A DNA stretch of 64,000 nucleotides from Labia minor. Taxonomy: Eukaryota; Arthropoda; Insecta; Dermaptera; Spongiphoridae. A program made the translations under genes and the position numbers. The stretch spans positions 15,806,078-15,870,077 of the forward strand of contig OY720348.1 in assembly GCA_963082975.1 (NCBI GenBank), written 5' to 3'. The notes beneath the pieces were generated by a model. It did not search any database, was not told where the DNA came from, and worked only from the letters and a program-made list of their open reading frames with translations. Of this stretch, positions 62,645 through 64,000 are shown one piece after another; the first letter of the stretch is position 1, and each line of letters begins with the position of its first letter.

Positions 62645-63250
62645 GTGCTACTTCCGGTTGACTGATATTTTAAATGTAAAAAAAAACAGATATGGATATA
62701 ATATAAATATTTTTAATTTTATTTTATTTATAATATATAAGGGCTGGCTGTAACGTCATGAAGTGCTGGGTGACGTCATATAATTTTAAATTAAGAAAAA
62801 ACTAATGAAGATGATTTTTCTCGAGGATAAAACCAATACAAAGTGCATAACACGTGGAGATATGTCCTCACGTGAAATTTGATATGAAAATAACCCTTCA
62901 CTTCCTCTCTTCGATCGGCAATACTAGCACTTCCGGTTTCCGGATTTGCACCAAAAGTTGAGCAATTCATCCTACTAATGTAGAAAGTAAATATACCAAA
63001 TTTCATCAAAATCCGTTGAGCCGTTCAGGCTGTACACGTCTATACGGACAGACGGACAGATGGACGGACGGACGGACAGACATCATGCTAAAAATACTTT
63101 TTTCTGTTAAGAAAATGCATGATTCGTGGAGATATGTACCTAAAAATATCCATAGGTGAAATTTGGTGTGAAAACAATACCTCCCTTACTATCGTCGGTC
63201 GGTAAAAAAGAAACGCTACTTGTATAGGTAAAATGTCACTTCCGGTAGTC
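62645..63250 (-). repeat. Cluster of interspersed-repeat modules with ACTTCCGG words
   Basis: Holds the reverse-complement relatives of the 53845-54050 repeat (62690-62870 with GTGACGTCAT; 63118-63208 ending TATCGTCGGTCGG). It also holds a module TTCATCAAAATCCGTTGAGC then CGTTCAGG with a GGAC/CAGA run at 63044-63080. ACTTCCGG occurs near 62650, 62931 and 63239. Small ORFs here are shadows of repeats. Confidence 0.6.
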
Positions 63251-63371
63251 AGATCATGATGAAATTTGGTATCTCAATTTTTTTTCATATTTGTAAATCT
63301 ATATACAAAATATGAAGCAAATATCTCGAAGCAAACTGGTACTTTACTTGAAAGGTAAACGCAACCAGTGT

Positions 63372-63660
63372 AAGTAAAGTACCACTTCCGGTTAACCGAT
63401 TTTGACGAAATTTTGATAGAAATCTACAAACTGTGAATAATATCGGTTTACCAAATTTCGAAGTCCTAGCTTGATTAGTTTTTGAGTAAATTTGCTTACA
63501 GACATTACATACATACATACATACACACACACAGACATAATTCGAAAAATGGTATTTTCCGACTCAGGGAGGTCTAAAACGTCAAGATCTATCGAAATCT
63601 CGAAGTCGAAATTTTTGACGATTCCAATACTTCCCTTATACGAAGTATGCGGGAAAGTAA
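63372..63660 (+). repeat. ACTTCCGGTT-type interspersed repeat, copy 2
   Basis: ACTTCCGGTTAACCGATTTT, TACCAAATTTCGAAGTCCTA, a CATA/CACA run (63505-63532), GACTCAGGGAGGTC, ATCTCGAAGTCGAAATTTTT and an end CCCTTATACGAAGTATGCGG then GAAAGTAAAA. The end contains a near-palindrome CTTATACGAAGTATG. Matches 62175-62435 in order. Confidence 0.65.
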
Positions 63661-64000
63661 AAAACTGTAAAGTATTTATACTGTTAAATTACGTATATTA
63701 TATACAGGACAGATGAAGAAATTGAAATATTACTCACACTAACTAAAAAAGCTAATACCTTATATATTATATATAAGGGTTTTCGATTGCATATTGTTCA
63801 TAATTTAAAAAATTTTGCATATCTTTAAATTTCACGACGAGGAAAATCCAAAATTGACTTTTTAAGGTCTGTCTAGAAAATTGTAAAGTTAAAAACTCAA
63901 AATTTTCTGGCTCGATTTTAATGTCTTATATGAAAATTTAAAATAATAATATATTAGAATAGGATATTTTATACCATATTATATTTTATACACTGGTTGA
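63661..64000. other. AT-rich window end, nothing recognised
   Basis: No gene or named repeat supported. Confidence 0.4.

Noticed and set aside
62791-63716. Short frames of 72-81 codons on both strands
   Set aside because: They run through interspersed-repeat modules and simple repeats shared with other sites in the window.

Overview
The window is very AT-rich eukaryotic DNA, most likely from an arthropod and possibly a hemipteran. The evidence is compact introns with GT..AG borders, a Jockey-like LINE tail, RTE-like and R1-like LINE scraps, a Mutator-like (MULE) transposon relic, and many short interspersed repeats of invertebrate type. No bacterial or organellar gene organisation is present. 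The species call is inference.

Positions 1-52411 are a head-to-tail tandem array of a ~6.69 kb unit: seven full copies and most of an eighth (starts at 1, 6684, 13373, 20070, 26767, 33461, 40155, 46848). The copies look about 99% identical by eye. The array is already running at base 1, so its left edge is outside the window, and the unit start used here is arbitrary. The unit has no ORF over ~80 codons. On the minus strand, however, it carries a series of short blocks with good splice donors and acceptors on their edges. From these I propose four small multi-exon gene models per unit, none matching a family I know: A (~104 aa, five exons, crossing the unit boundary), B (85-103 aa, two exons, with a TATA-like box and hairpin upstream), C (~36 aa) and D (35 aa, two exons, stop overlapping AATAAA). 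Extra exon-like blocks (X3, X8, X9, X10) could not be joined convincingly. The other ~3 kb of the unit (about 3480-6300 in unit 1) is AT-rich, with degenerate internal repeats and two AT microsatellites.

At 52411 the eighth unit stops abruptly. The next unit base resumes at 61002 after ~8.6 kb of foreign DNA. That insert holds a GC-rich hairpin motif, G-run/C-run repeats, AAT microsatellites, a 15-bp minisatellite, a MULE relic (about 55266-57353) with a 5'-truncated Jockey-like LINE inside its left terminal repeat, two other LINE scraps and a degenerate tRNA-like sequence. The unit-like DNA after the insert (61002-61290) is clearly more diverged and internally deleted, so homogenisation seems to reach only as far as the insertion. 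From 61300 to 64000 there are interspersed and simple repeats and no gene I can support.

The most interesting content is the tandemly amplified cluster of tiny, spliced, unrecognised minus-strand genes, with variants shared between neighbouring copies. Transcription and coding status are inferred from splice-site and frame patterns only.
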